Notes under the pieces: generated by a model
The model's database searches: none
Told to the model about the DNA's origin: nothing
What the model saw: only the letters and a program-made list of their open reading frames with translations
Shown here: positions 1 to 5,378 of the stretch, piece after piece
Position numbering within the stretch: position 1 is the first letter of the stretch
Layout: each line of letters starts with the position of its first letter
Source of the DNA: an uncultured Prevotellaceae bacterium
GTDB lineage: Bacteria; Bacteroidota; Bacteroidia; Bacteroidales; Muribaculaceae
Assembly (NCBI GenBank): GCA_945645715.1
Contig: CALZFJ010000158.1
Span: 1 to 5,402 of the forward strand
Direction: 5' to 3'
DNA length: 5,402 nt
Made by a program: the position numbers and the translations under genes

Positions 1-647
1 GTGTTATCGCTGATGGGAAGACCATCGACAACCCACAGCGGTTGGTTCTTCTGCGAAAGAGAGTTCAAACCACGCATCACGATGCGGGTTGAACCACCCA
101 CGCCTGTACCTGATTGAGCGATTTGCACTCCCGCAACCTTACCTTGAAGCATGTTGGCAACAGAGTGAGATTTGTTCTCGGTGAGACCTGCTGTGCTGAC
201 CTCCTGCATAGCATAACCGAGTGCTTTCTTGTCACGCTTGATACCTAAAGCGGTTACTACCACTTCGTCAAGCTCGTTTGTAGCTGGCTGCATGATGATG
301 CGTAGCGCACTTTGTCCGTTTACTGCCACGGCAGCAGTCTTGTAGCCAATGTAGGAAACATTAACAGTTGCATTTTTGCCGGCAACGCTAAGGGTGAATT
401 TACCGTTGACATCGGTAGAAGTGCCACGTTTTGTGCCTACTTCTGCAATTGTTGCACCAATAATGGGCTCGCCGTTCTCGTCAAGAACTAATCCTGATAC
501 TTTCACAGTTCCTTGCTCTGCGCTTTGAGCAACAGGAGTCCCCGAAGGAGAGGCAGCCACTGTGAGCGTTGAAAGGCTCATGACACCGCACAATAGAAAT
601 GCGGCAGCCTTTCCAACCGTCATTGAGTTTAAATAGCTATTCTTCAT
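1..647 (-). CDS. SusC/RagA-family TonB-dependent outer membrane receptor, N-terminal part (runs off left edge)
   Basis: This is the start of a SusC/RagA-type TonB-dependent transporter, the outer membrane barrel that imports glycans or peptides with a SusD-like lipoprotein, powered by TonB-ExbBD. The ATG at 647-645 opens 215 codons with no stop up to the window edge; the family is usually about 1,000 residues, so the barrel lies outside. Visible parts, in order: a signal peptide (about residues 1-32, hydrophobic AAAFLLCGVMSLSTLTVAA); a carboxypeptidase-regulatory-like beta domain (about 47-120, with VSGLVLDENGEPIIGATI, GTSTDVNGKFTL and YIGYKT); a TonB box (DEVVVTALGIKR, 127-138); then the start of the plug (SVANMLQGKVAGVQI, RIVMRGLNSLS, PLWVVDGLPISDN). 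These are hallmark motifs of the family. The substrate cannot be told from this part. A SusD partner would be expected past the left edge. A good promoter lies about 110 bases upstream. Confidence 0.95.
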   Translation of the reverse strand, partial: MKNSYLNSMTVGKAAAFLLCGVMSLSTLTVAASPSGTPVAQSAEQGTVKVSGLVLDENGEPIIGATIAEVGTKRGTSTDVNGKFTLSVAGKNATVNVSYIGYKTAAVAVNGQSALRIIMQPATNELDEVVVTALGIKRDKKALGYAMQEVSTAGLTENKSHSVANMLQGKVAGVQIAQSGTGVGGSTRIVMRGLNSLSQKNQPLWVVDGLPISDN

Positions 648-756
648 AACTATGAGTTTTGATTAATGTTTATAACAATAGTATAAATTTTGTTAGAGTA
701 GTTAGTTGCTTAATTCAAGTGTTAGTTGGTTGGTTATTCAGTTTTCTTTCTCGCTG

Positions 757-788
757 CAAATTTAATGTCAATTTTCTAAAATGTCAAA
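757..788 (-). promoter_or_regulatory. Bacteroidetes-type promoter for the SusC-like gene
   Basis: On the minus strand, TTTG (788-785) is followed after 20 bases by TAAATTTG (764-757). This matches the Bacteroides sigma-ABfr pattern of TTTG near -33 and TAnnTTTG near -7 exactly, with the expected spacing. Transcription would start near 750, giving a 5' leader of about 100 AT-rich bases before the ATG at 647. The leader contains a short inverted repeat (TAACAA/TTGTTA, 673-678 and 690-695) of uncertain meaning. The start site is inferred. Confidence 0.75.
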
Positions 789-898
789 GGAATTTCCAAT
801 AATTTTTTAAAAAACTTTATTAAATTAAGTTCTTCTAATTGAATATCAACTATTTGTGAGTTCTGATTTCTGTTGCATACTGCCATTTATTCCTCGAC

Positions 899-929
899 CC
901 CGACCGATCCCGACCGTGTGATTTCACAC
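899..929. promoter_or_regulatory. Possible operator: direct repeat plus GTGTGA-TT-TCACAC palindrome
   Basis: CCCGACCG occurs at 899-906 and again at 909-916, a 10-base period, about one helical turn. It runs directly into GTGTGATTTCACAC (916-929), which has perfect 6-base arms around TT. The half-sites resemble Crp/Fnr-family half-sites (TGTGA/TCACA), but the spacer is 2 rather than the usual 6 bases, so a canonical Crp site is not supported. It lies over 120 bases upstream of either predicted promoter, GC-rich within AT-rich DNA. Its role as a binding site is inferred from symmetry and position only. Confidence 0.35.
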
Positions 930-1077
930 CAGGCTGCAAGCGGGCTTTGTAATTAACCTTTGTCACCTTAAATCTCCACGTTTTTTAACACTTTGCTCAT
1001 TGTGTAGGGTCTTGAATAGCATTAAAATGTTAAATCGCTTTTTCTCGTCGTGAAACTTGGGCGATTATCTATTTCGC

Positions 1078-1108
1078 TTTGAGGTTTTGTAGATAGAAAA
1101 TAATTTTG
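1078..1108 (+). promoter_or_regulatory. Bacteroidetes-type promoter for the TolC-like gene
   Basis: TTTG at 1078-1081 is followed after 19 bases by TAATTTTG at 1101-1108, an exact match to TTTG-N19-TAnnTTTG. Transcription would start near 1115 and give a leader of about 125 bases before the ATG at 1242. A second TTTG at 1086-1089 is too close to the -7 element to serve as its -33 partner. The leader length leaves room for the candidate pseudoknot at 1182-1216. Confidence 0.65.
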
Positions 1109-1181
1109 TAACGTGATTTTCGGGCAACTCGTCGCCAAAACCTCGGTAAATTTCAACTTTGCCGGAATGTGCTTCTGTGGG

Positions 1182-1216
1182 CGGCTGCAGGTGAATGTTA
1201 CAGCCGGGAATCACCT
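1182..1216 (+). promoter_or_regulatory. Candidate leader pseudoknot upstream of the TolC-like gene
   Basis: Two perfect 6-base stems interlock: CGGCTG (1182-1187) with CAGCCG (1201-1206), and AGGTGA (1189-1194) with TCACCT (1211-1216). The 5' arm of the second stem lies in the loop of the first and its 3' arm lies beyond it, which is the order of an H-type pseudoknot. The linkers are 1, 6 and 4 bases. It ends 25 bases before the ATG at 1242, inside the predicted leader, where it could affect translation initiation. I do not recognise it as a named riboswitch class. Chance pairing is possible. Confidence 0.3.
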
Positions 1217-1241
1217 TGTTTTCTTATGCGAAACCAAATAA

Positions 1242-1730
1242 ATGAAGATAGATATGAAGAAAACGAAAAACATTAATCTTATTGCGGCTGTGCTGTGTGT
1301 ATCGGCTTTCGCTCTGCCTGCGCGAGCTGAGACTGCCGAAAGCTCTCCCTTGCCCACGCTGTGGAGCTATAACGAGTGCGTGGATTATGCTAAGAGTCAC
1401 AACATCAGCTTGCAGCAGTCGCAGCTCACTCGCGAGTCGGGACTTGTCGATCTCGAGGCTGCAAAGGCGCAGTGGTTTCCATCGCTCAATTTCTCCACTT
1501 CACAGGGCTTCACTAATTATCCGCGCCCTGCCGACGGCATGAAGGGTAATTCCTACTCGGGTTCCTATGGCTTCTCAGCCGGCTGGACTGTGTATAACGG
1601 CGGGAAGCGCGAGAATACCATCAAGCGCATAGTCTTCGGAAAGCAATACATTCCCATTTCCGACAGCTACAAGACCGAATTTAGCGACTATATCACCCGT
1701 AACAGCCTCTCAGCTGCAAAGGACGAGTAA
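1242..1730 (+). CDS. TolC-family outer membrane efflux protein, truncated, with unrelated C-terminal tail
   Basis: The first 128 or so residues read as the start of a Bacteroidetes TolC-like outer membrane factor, the exit duct of tripartite efflux pumps. There is a signal peptide (LIAAVLCVSAFALPARA, cleavage near residue 29), the first helical motif WSYNECVDYAKSHNISLQQSQL (split here: WSYNECVDYA at 41-50, then KSHNIS), a coil (VDLEAAKAQWFPSLNFS), a beta-strand region (GSYGFSAGWTVYNGGKRENTIK, summarised; YNGGKRENTIK at 118-128) entering the next helix. The protein then switches to a 33-residue tail (IVFGKQYIPISDSYKTEFSD and on) that does not resemble TolC, and stops at 162 residues against 430-500 for the family. 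It cannot form the barrel and channel, so it is probably a pseudogene or deletion fusion. ATG at 1254 is an alternative start giving a more standard MKKTKN signal peptide. No adaptor or pump gene follows. A promoter lies at 1078-1108. Confidence 0.75.
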   Translation: MKIDMKKTKNINLIAAVLCVSAFALPARAETAESSPLPTLWSYNECVDYAKSHNISLQQSQLTRESGLVDLEAAKAQWFPSLNFSTSQGFTNYPRPADGMKGNSYSGSYGFSAGWTVYNGGKRENTIKRIVFGKQYIPISDSYKTEFSDYITRNSLSAAKDE

Positions 1731-1761
1731 TTGGCTATGTGCTTTGCGCCGATGTAAGAAA

Positions 1762-1802
1762 AAATCACCCCTGCTGCAAATGGACTGTGGCAGGGGTGAT
1801 TT
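1762..1802. terminator. Bidirectional hairpin terminator between convergent genes
   Basis: A perfect 13-base inverted repeat, AAATCACCCCTGC (1762-1774) and GCAGGGGTGATTT (1790-1802), closes a 15-base loop. Four further inner pairs are possible, two of them G-U (1775-1778 with 1786-1789). It sits between two convergent genes ending at 1730 and 1821. Read on the minus strand the stem runs into GATTTTTTCTT, a good U tract, so it should stop transcription from the secreted-protein gene well; the plus-strand U tract (GATTTATG) is weaker. Confidence 0.88.
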
Positions 1803-1820
1803 ATGTATGCTTTATATTTG

Positions 1821-2414
1821 TCAGATTTCGTAGAGTGGAGTAGGGGTGTCGTCGGCTACTTTGCCCGGCTTGATGGGCTTGGGCTTAGCGCCTTTCTTCT
1901 GCACCTTCTGCTTATCTTTCTTCTCCTTTTTCTCTTTGGTGGCTTTAGGCTTTCCTTCGGTGAGGCTCTTTAGAATGGCATCTACGCGGGCTTCGTCGCC
2001 GAGGAAATAGTTGATTTCAATCTGCACAAGCAGGTTGCTTTTCTTCGATGTCACATTGGTGAGGCATGCACGCGAGCCGTCGGGGAGAGTGCCGGTGAGG
2101 TTGAAGCCCTTGAAGCCGTCGATCTTGCTCTTGTGCAGCTGTGTGTCGTACATATTGTAGCCCGATGCCGACTTCCGGAGGTTGTACTTCAAGAAATTGT
2201 CGTCGGCACCGCTTTTGTCGAAGAGTCGAATGGAGAAAGTGAGGTCGTGCCACTGCAGTTCATAGGCAGTGGTGGTCTTGTAGGTCACATAGCCGCCGTC
2301 GGGGACCTCAAATGATAGGTTGTAGCGCTGCCATGTGAGCGTTTCGGCATTCACTGCGAGCAGCGGAAATGCTGCCACGAGTGCCAATATTGTTCTTTTC
2401 ACGTTAATCTTCAT
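1821..2414 (-). CDS. Secreted or periplasmic protein of unknown function with lysine-rich tail
   Basis: This 197-residue protein is not recognised. It has a clear Sec signal peptide (basic MKINVKR, hydrophobic TILALVAAFPLLAV, likely cleavage after VNA at residue 23). There is no lipobox cysteine, so it is probably periplasmic or exported. Residues 24-150 look like a beta-rich globular domain: TWQRYNLSFEVPDGGYVTY, then LQWHDLTFSIRLFD, then a helix (DDNFLKYNLRKSA), GFKGFNLTGTLPDGSRACLT and a final strand and helix (LLVQIEINYFLG, EARVDAILKSL). The layout of strands followed by a last helix recalls small stress-type or DUF4252-like Bacteroidales proteins, but this is only a loose impression. Residues 155-185 form a low-complexity tail with about half lysine, ending in an acidic PTPLYEI terminus. 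It is last in a minus-strand series after truA, 106 bases downstream of it, and is followed by a strong terminator. Confidence 0.8.
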   Translation of the reverse strand: MKINVKRTILALVAAFPLLAVNAETLTWQRYNLSFEVPDGGYVTYKTTTAYELQWHDLTFSIRLFDKSGADDNFLKYNLRKSASGYNMYDTQLHKSKIDGFKGFNLTGTLPDGSRACLTNVTSKKSNLLVQIEINYFLGDEARVDAILKSLTEGKPKATKEKKEKKDKQKVQKKGAKPKPIKPGKVADDTPTPLYEI

Positions 2415-2445
2415 AGCAATAAAATAAATTATCTTCCTCGACAGT

Positions 2446-2478
2446 GCACGAAGAGAACATCATTCTGTGCCTTCGTGC
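2446..2478 (-). repeat. Hairpin in the truA to secreted-protein spacer
   Basis: GCACGAAG (2446-2453) and CTTCGTGC (2471-2478) are perfect 8-base inverted arms with a 17-base loop, lying in the 106-base spacer between the truA stop and the next minus-strand start. On the minus strand it is followed by ACTGTCGAGG, with no U tract, so it is a poor intrinsic terminator. It could instead be leader structure or an RNA-processing point for the downstream gene. No exact TTTG/TAnnTTTG promoter is seen in this spacer, which leaves open readthrough from truA. Confidence 0.45.
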
Positions 2479-2520
2479 GGTGTGTTAGGTTTTATCAGTT
2501 CTTGTCAATTATAGAAGCCG

Positions 2521-3267
2521 TCACTCAGTGTGGAATGGATATGTCACTTCCCACAGGAAGAGGGCATTGCCGGGCATCGATGTGCCAGCCGAGCAGCGGT
2601 CTTTCTTCTCAATGATTTGGCAAAACTCCTCGACTGAGATTTTGTGCCGTCCCACCTCCACGAGTGTTCCCACAATGGCACGTACCATGTTGCGCAGAAA
2701 GCGGTCGGCAGTCACGGTGAACACCCACCTGCCGTCGTCGGCTTGCTCCCAGCGGGCGTGGGTGATGCGGCAGTTGTTGGTGAACACGTCGGTGTGCAGC
2801 TTGCTGAAGCTGGTGAAGTCGGTGTAGCCCATCATACGCTCAGCAGCCTCATTCATAAGGTCGAAGTCGAGCGGAGTGCGGCAATGCCAGGTGAAGGCAT
2901 AGTCGAATGGCGACTTTGTGAGCGTGACGAAGTATTTGTAGGTGCGGCTTGTGGCATCAAACCGTGCGTGTGCATCGTCGGCAACACGGTAGATTGAATA
3001 AATGGCGATGTCGCGGCCCACGATGCTGTTGAGCCGGCGAATGAGCAGGTGTGTGTCGGCAATCGGCTCAGTCACATCGAAGTGTGCCACCATCATTGCG
3101 GCATTCACTCCGGCGTCGGTGCGCCCGGCTCCGGTTACGGCAATGGGGGTGCGCAGAGCTGTGGATAAGGCGCGTTCCACGCACTCCTGCACCGTTACGC
3201 CATTTGGCTGCACTTGCCACCCGTGGTAGCCGGCTCCATTATATGCCAATCGCATGAAATATCTCAT
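2521..3267 (-). CDS. truA: tRNA pseudouridine(38-40) synthase TruA
   Basis: TruA converts uridines 38, 39 and 40 in the anticodon stem-loop of many tRNAs to pseudouridine, in the cytoplasm and without a cofactor. From the ATG at 3267 the protein has 248 residues, near the usual 245-270. Visible family motifs are the N-terminal RYFMRLAYNGAGYHGWQVQP, the catalytic loop GAGRTDAGVNA with the nucleophilic aspartate at residue 51, the ARFDATSRTYKYFV block (about 101-114), TDFTSFSK, and the C-terminal DRFLRNMVRAIVGTLVEVG block. All core motifs are intact. A GTG immediately before the ATG (3270-3268) would add one residue; ATG is preferred by default. An internal Met five codons in would cut into the first strand. 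It lies between speA and the secreted protein on the same strand, behind a terminator-like hairpin, so it may have its own promoter, though none matching the consensus is visible. Confidence 0.97.
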   Translation of the reverse strand: MRYFMRLAYNGAGYHGWQVQPNGVTVQECVERALSTALRTPIAVTGAGRTDAGVNAAMMVAHFDVTEPIADTHLLIRRLNSIVGRDIAIYSIYRVADDAHARFDATSRTYKYFVTLTKSPFDYAFTWHCRTPLDFDLMNEAAERMMGYTDFTSFSKLHTDVFTNNCRITHARWEQADDGRWVFTVTADRFLRNMVRAIVGTLVEVGRHKISVEEFCQIIEKKDRCSAGTSMPGNALFLWEVTYPFHTE

Positions 3268-3284
3268 CACAATCTTTCTCGTTT

Positions 3285-3298
3285 CGCCACATGTGGCG
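3285..3298. promoter_or_regulatory. 14-base perfect palindrome just upstream of truA
   Basis: CGCCACATGTGGCG at 3285-3298 equals its own reverse complement. It lies 17 bases before the truA ATG, in the short spacer after the speA hairpin. A perfect palindrome with no spacer suits a dimeric DNA-binding protein better than an RNA hairpin, which would lack a loop. No regulator is known to me for this site, and no consensus promoter overlaps it. Confidence 0.3.
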
Positions 3299-3321
3299 TG
3301 GCGTTAGCTATAATAATAAGC

Positions 3322-3356
3322 GTGGGCGACTCACGGTTACAGTGTGCGTCGCCCAC
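3322..3356 (-). terminator. Hairpin terminator after speA
   Basis: GTGGGCGAC (3322-3330) and GTCGCCCAC (3348-3356) form a perfect 9-base GC-rich stem. After one mismatch, three more inner pairs (CAC 3332-3334 with GTG 3344-3346) close a 9-base loop. It begins nine bases past the speA stop codon. On the minus strand it is followed by GCTTATTATTATAG, a T-rich but imperfect tract. It probably reduces or ends transcription from speA before truA. Confidence 0.65.
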
Positions 3357-3365
3357 AGCATGTTT

Positions 3366-4337
3366 TTAGTCTTTCTCGAGATAGGTGTAGCCATAGAGAC
3401 CTGAGCGGTAGTTGCTCAGGAACTCGCGTCCCTCCTCGGGAGTGATTTTCCCGGTCTTCATCGAGTGAGTCACCCACGTCTCCACGTTGCGCACGAGTTT
3501 CTTGGGGCTGTATTGCACATAGTCGAGCACTTCGGCAACGGTTTCACCGTCGATAACCTGGTCGATTTCGTAGTGGTCTTTATACACGCTGATGTGCACG
3601 GCATTGGTGTCGCCGAATAGGTTGTGCATATCGCCGAGAATCTCCTGATAGGCACCCACAAGGAATACGCCCAGATAATACGACTCATTGCCCTTGAGCG
3701 AGTGCACCGGCAAGGCGTTGCTCACGCCGTGGGGCGAGATGAAGTTATTTATTTTGCCGTCGCTGTCGCAGGTGATGTCCTGAATGGTAGCCATCTTGGT
3801 GGGCTTCTCGTCGAGGCGGCAGATAGGCATTATCGGGAACACTTGGTCGATTGCCCAAGAGTCGGGCAGCGACTGGAACAGCGAGAAGTTGCAGAAGTAT
3901 TTCTCGGGCAGCATGCGGTTCACCTTGCGGAACTCCTCGGGAGCGTGCTTCATCTCCCCTGTGATTGTGCTCACATCGCGTGCTATCGACCAGAACAGCT
4001 TCTCAATCATTGCGCGTGTGCGCAGGTCGAGCAGCCCCAGGCTGAAGAGGTCGAGAGCCTCCTCGCGAATCTGCAGGGCATCGTGCCAGCTCTCGAAGAG
4101 ACGCTGCTGGTTGATTTTGTCCCAGATGTCGTAGAGTTCGCGGGCAAGTTCGTGGTCGGTGTCGCTGATGGTGTCGGTATTGTCGTCCCACTCAGGAAGA
4201 GCTGTGGTTTCAAGCACCTCAAAGATGAGCACCGAGTGATGAGCCGAGAGCGAACGCCCCGACTCGGTGATTATGTTAGGCTGTTTCAGCCCGTTCTTCT
4301 CGCACACATCGACGAGCTGCGACACAGAGTCGTTCAC
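3366..4337 (-). CDS. speA: Arginine decarboxylase, C-terminal fragment
   Basis: This is the distal part of SpeA, 323 codons if started at the GTG at 4337, corresponding to residues 311-633 of the reconstructed protein. It contains the PLP phosphate-binding motif ESGR (full-length 335-338), SAHHSVLIFEVLE, a helical insertion region (DHELARELYDIWDKINQQRL, HDALQIREEALDLFS), the KYFCNFSLFQSLPDSWAIDQ block, the catalytic cysteine motif DITCDSDGKI (Cys at full-length 500), VFLVGAYQEILGDMHNLFGD and the expected terminus SNYRSGLYGYTYLE. All are conserved. CAGGAG lies three bases before the GTG and looks like a ribosome site, but it encodes the conserved Gln-Glu of IQEYVND, so restart there is doubtful. 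Alone it lacks the N-terminal half of the PLP barrel. Confidence 0.8.
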   Translation of the reverse strand: MNDSVSQLVDVCEKNGLKQPNIITESGRSLSAHHSVLIFEVLETTALPEWDDNTDTISDTDHELARELYDIWDKINQQRLFESWHDALQIREEALDLFSLGLLDLRTRAMIEKLFWSIARDVSTITGEMKHAPEEFRKVNRMLPEKYFCNFSLFQSLPDSWAIDQVFPIMPICRLDEKPTKMATIQDITCDSDGKINNFISPHGVSNALPVHSLKGNESYYLGVFLVGAYQEILGDMHNLFGDTNAVHISVYKDHYEIDQVIDGETVAEVLDYVQYSPKKLVRNVETWVTHSMKTGKITPEEGREFLSNYRSGLYGYTYLEKD

Positions 4338-4367
4338 ATACTCCTGAATTTAGTAGTTCATAATGCT

Positions 4368-5267
4368 CTAGCTGGCGCTGCTTCGTGTGCCGTCGTAATC
4401 CACACCGAGTCCGCCGCCAATGTCGATGAAGTCGATGTCGAATCCCATCTTCGAGAGTTGCACATAGAATTGTGTAGCTTCGCGAAGGGCATTCTTGATG
4501 CGGCGAATCTTGGTAATCTGGCTACCGATGTGGAAGTGAATGAGCTTGAGGCAGTCCTGCATCTTGTATTTTTCGAGCATGGCAAGAGCCTGGAGCAGTT
4601 CGCTTGAGTTAAGGCCAAACTTGCTCTGGTCGCCACCCGACTCCTCCCACTTGCCGCTACCCGAGCTTGATAGCTTGATGCGAATGCCCACATTGGGGCG
4701 AATGTTGAGGCGCTTGGCGATGTCGGCAATCAGCTTCAGCTCATTGAGCTTTTCTACCACAAGGTAGATGCGGCGTCCCATCTTCTGCGCAAGCAGGGCA
4801 AGCTCCACATAGTTCTCGTCTTTATAGCCGTTGCACACGATAATCGACGGACCGTCGATGTTGATTGCAAGCACCGCGTGAAGCTCAGGCTTCGAGCCGG
4901 CTTCGAGTCCGATGTTAAACTTGCTGCCATGCCCCACAATCTCCTCAACCACCTGGCGCATCTGGTTCACCTTGATGGGATATACCACAAAATTCTCGCC
5001 CGTGTAGTTATACTCCTCGGCAGCCTGCTTAAAGCAGCGCGAAATCTTCTCAATGCGATTATCGAGAATATCGGGGAAACGCAGCAGCACAGGCGACGTG
5101 AGGTCGCGCACCTGCAACTCATCCATCACCTCTTTCAAATCAACCGAAGCACAATCCTCGCGTGGCGTAACAGCCACATGACCTTTCTCGTTAATAGAGA
5201 AATACTTCAAGCCCCAACCACTGATGTTGTAAAGCTCCGCACTGTCTTCAATGCGCCATCTTCTCAT
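4368..5267 (-). CDS. speA: Arginine decarboxylase, N-terminal fragment
   Basis: This 299-residue piece is the proximal half of SpeA. It starts with the family N-terminus (MRRWRIEDSAELYNISGWGL) at the ATG at 5267; AGGAA abuts the ATG. Motifs visible: RFPDILDNRI (64-73), the PLP lysine in YPIKVNQ (Lys99), FNIGLEAGSKPELHAV, IVCNGYKDENYVELALLAQK, SSGSGKWEESGGDQSKFGL, HFHIGSQ (244-250) and GGGLGVDYDGTRSS (284-297). It ends abruptly at TAG. It holds most of the PLP alpha/beta barrel but not the ESGR motif or the catalytic cysteine, so it is not expected to be active alone. A consensus promoter lies about 80 bases upstream. Confidence 0.85.
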   Translation of the reverse strand: MRRWRIEDSAELYNISGWGLKYFSINEKGHVAVTPREDCASVDLKEVMDELQVRDLTSPVLLRFPDILDNRIEKISRCFKQAAEEYNYTGENFVVYPIKVNQMRQVVEEIVGHGSKFNIGLEAGSKPELHAVLAINIDGPSIIVCNGYKDENYVELALLAQKMGRRIYLVVEKLNELKLIADIAKRLNIRPNVGIRIKLSSSGSGKWEESGGDQSKFGLNSSELLQALAMLEKYKMQDCLKLIHFHIGSQITKIRRIKNALREATQFYVQLSKMGFDIDFIDIGGGLGVDYDGTRSSAS

Positions 5268-5347
5268 TTCCTAAAAAACTTCTCTTTGTTAAGCGTTAAT
5301 AAAAAGCATAATCCTCCCATTTCGGGACATAACCCCAAAATTAGCTA

Positions 5348-5378
5348 CAAAAATAGTGCAAGGCGAGCGAAAAACAAA
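5348..5378 (-). promoter_or_regulatory. Bacteroidetes-type promoter for speA
   Basis: On the minus strand, TTTG (5378-5375) is followed after 19 bases by TATTTTTG (5355-5348), an exact match to TTTG-N19-TAnnTTTG. The start site would be near 5341, giving a leader of about 75 bases. A second -7-like octamer, TAATTTTG (5343-5336), lies just downstream but has no TTTG at the right distance. The intact promoter suggests that speA is still transcribed. The rest of 5268-5402 is AT-rich and shows no gene. Confidence 0.7.

Larger units (their letters stand above)
648..1241. other. Divergent intergenic region between the SusC-like and TolC-like genes
   Basis: This stretch of 594 bases holds no credible gene; open frames here are only a few codons long. 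The leftward half (about 648-890) is strongly AT-rich and contains the SusC promoter. A GC-rich patch at 895-930 has a 10-base direct repeat and a palindrome. The rightward half contains the promoter of the TolC-like gene (1078-1108) and its leader. A 9-base inverted repeat (GAGGTTTTG at 1081-1089, CAAAACCTC at 1136-1144) brackets the predicted -7 element. Its length exceeds what two simple divergent promoters need, which leaves room for regulator binding or leader RNA structure, but I recognise no known riboswitch. Confidence 0.7.
3366..5267 (-). pseudogene. speA: Biosynthetic arginine decarboxylase, full-length frame interrupted by two in-frame stops
   Basis: Ignoring two stop codons, one uninterrupted frame of 633 codons from the ATG at 5267 to the TAA at 3368-3366 matches the SpeA family along its whole length (usual length about 630). 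SpeA decarboxylates arginine to agmatine with pyridoxal phosphate, feeding putrescine and spermidine synthesis in the cytoplasm. The stops are TAG at 4370-4368 (codon 300) and TAA at 4352-4350 (codon 306), with no frameshift between them. They fall just after the GGGLGVDYDGTRSS motif, in the segment where family members read SVNY-x-IQEYVND or similar. Neither piece holds all active-site parts: the PLP lysine (99) is in the first and the catalytic cysteine (500) in the second. Everything else in the frame is well conserved, so the lesion is recent, or is an error in the consensus sequence. Confidence 0.85.

Noticed and set aside
916..929. Canonical Crp binding site
   Set aside because: The half-sites fit but the spacer is 2 bases instead of 6, so it is kept only as a possible operator of unknown regulator.
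1115..1241. Cobalamin or other named riboswitch in the TolC-like gene leader
   Set aside because: The conserved cobalamin-box sequences are not present, and I could not match any other known class by eye.
1282..1542. Second plus-strand frame of 86 codons inside the TolC-like gene
   Set aside because: Its product is a composition-biased Arg/Ser/Leu sequence, while the other frame carries a signal peptide and TolC motifs.
2644..2997. Plus-strand open frame of 117 codons opposite truA
   Set aside because: It is a shadow of truA, whose motifs are intact on the minus strand; no promoter or family match supports it.
4350..4370. Stop-codon reassignment or selenocysteine/pyrrolysine insertion in speA
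   Set aside because: TAA is a genuine stop for two genes in this window, the two internal stops differ (TAG and TAA), neither is TGA, and the replaced residues are a non-catalytic Glu and Ser in the family.
3624..4607. A 327-codon open frame on the plus strand opposite speA
   Set aside because: It is codon-aligned with speA on the other strand, and its length follows from the rarity of TTA, CTA and TCA codons in that gene. The product has no recognisable domain or signal, and speA motifs explain the conservation here.
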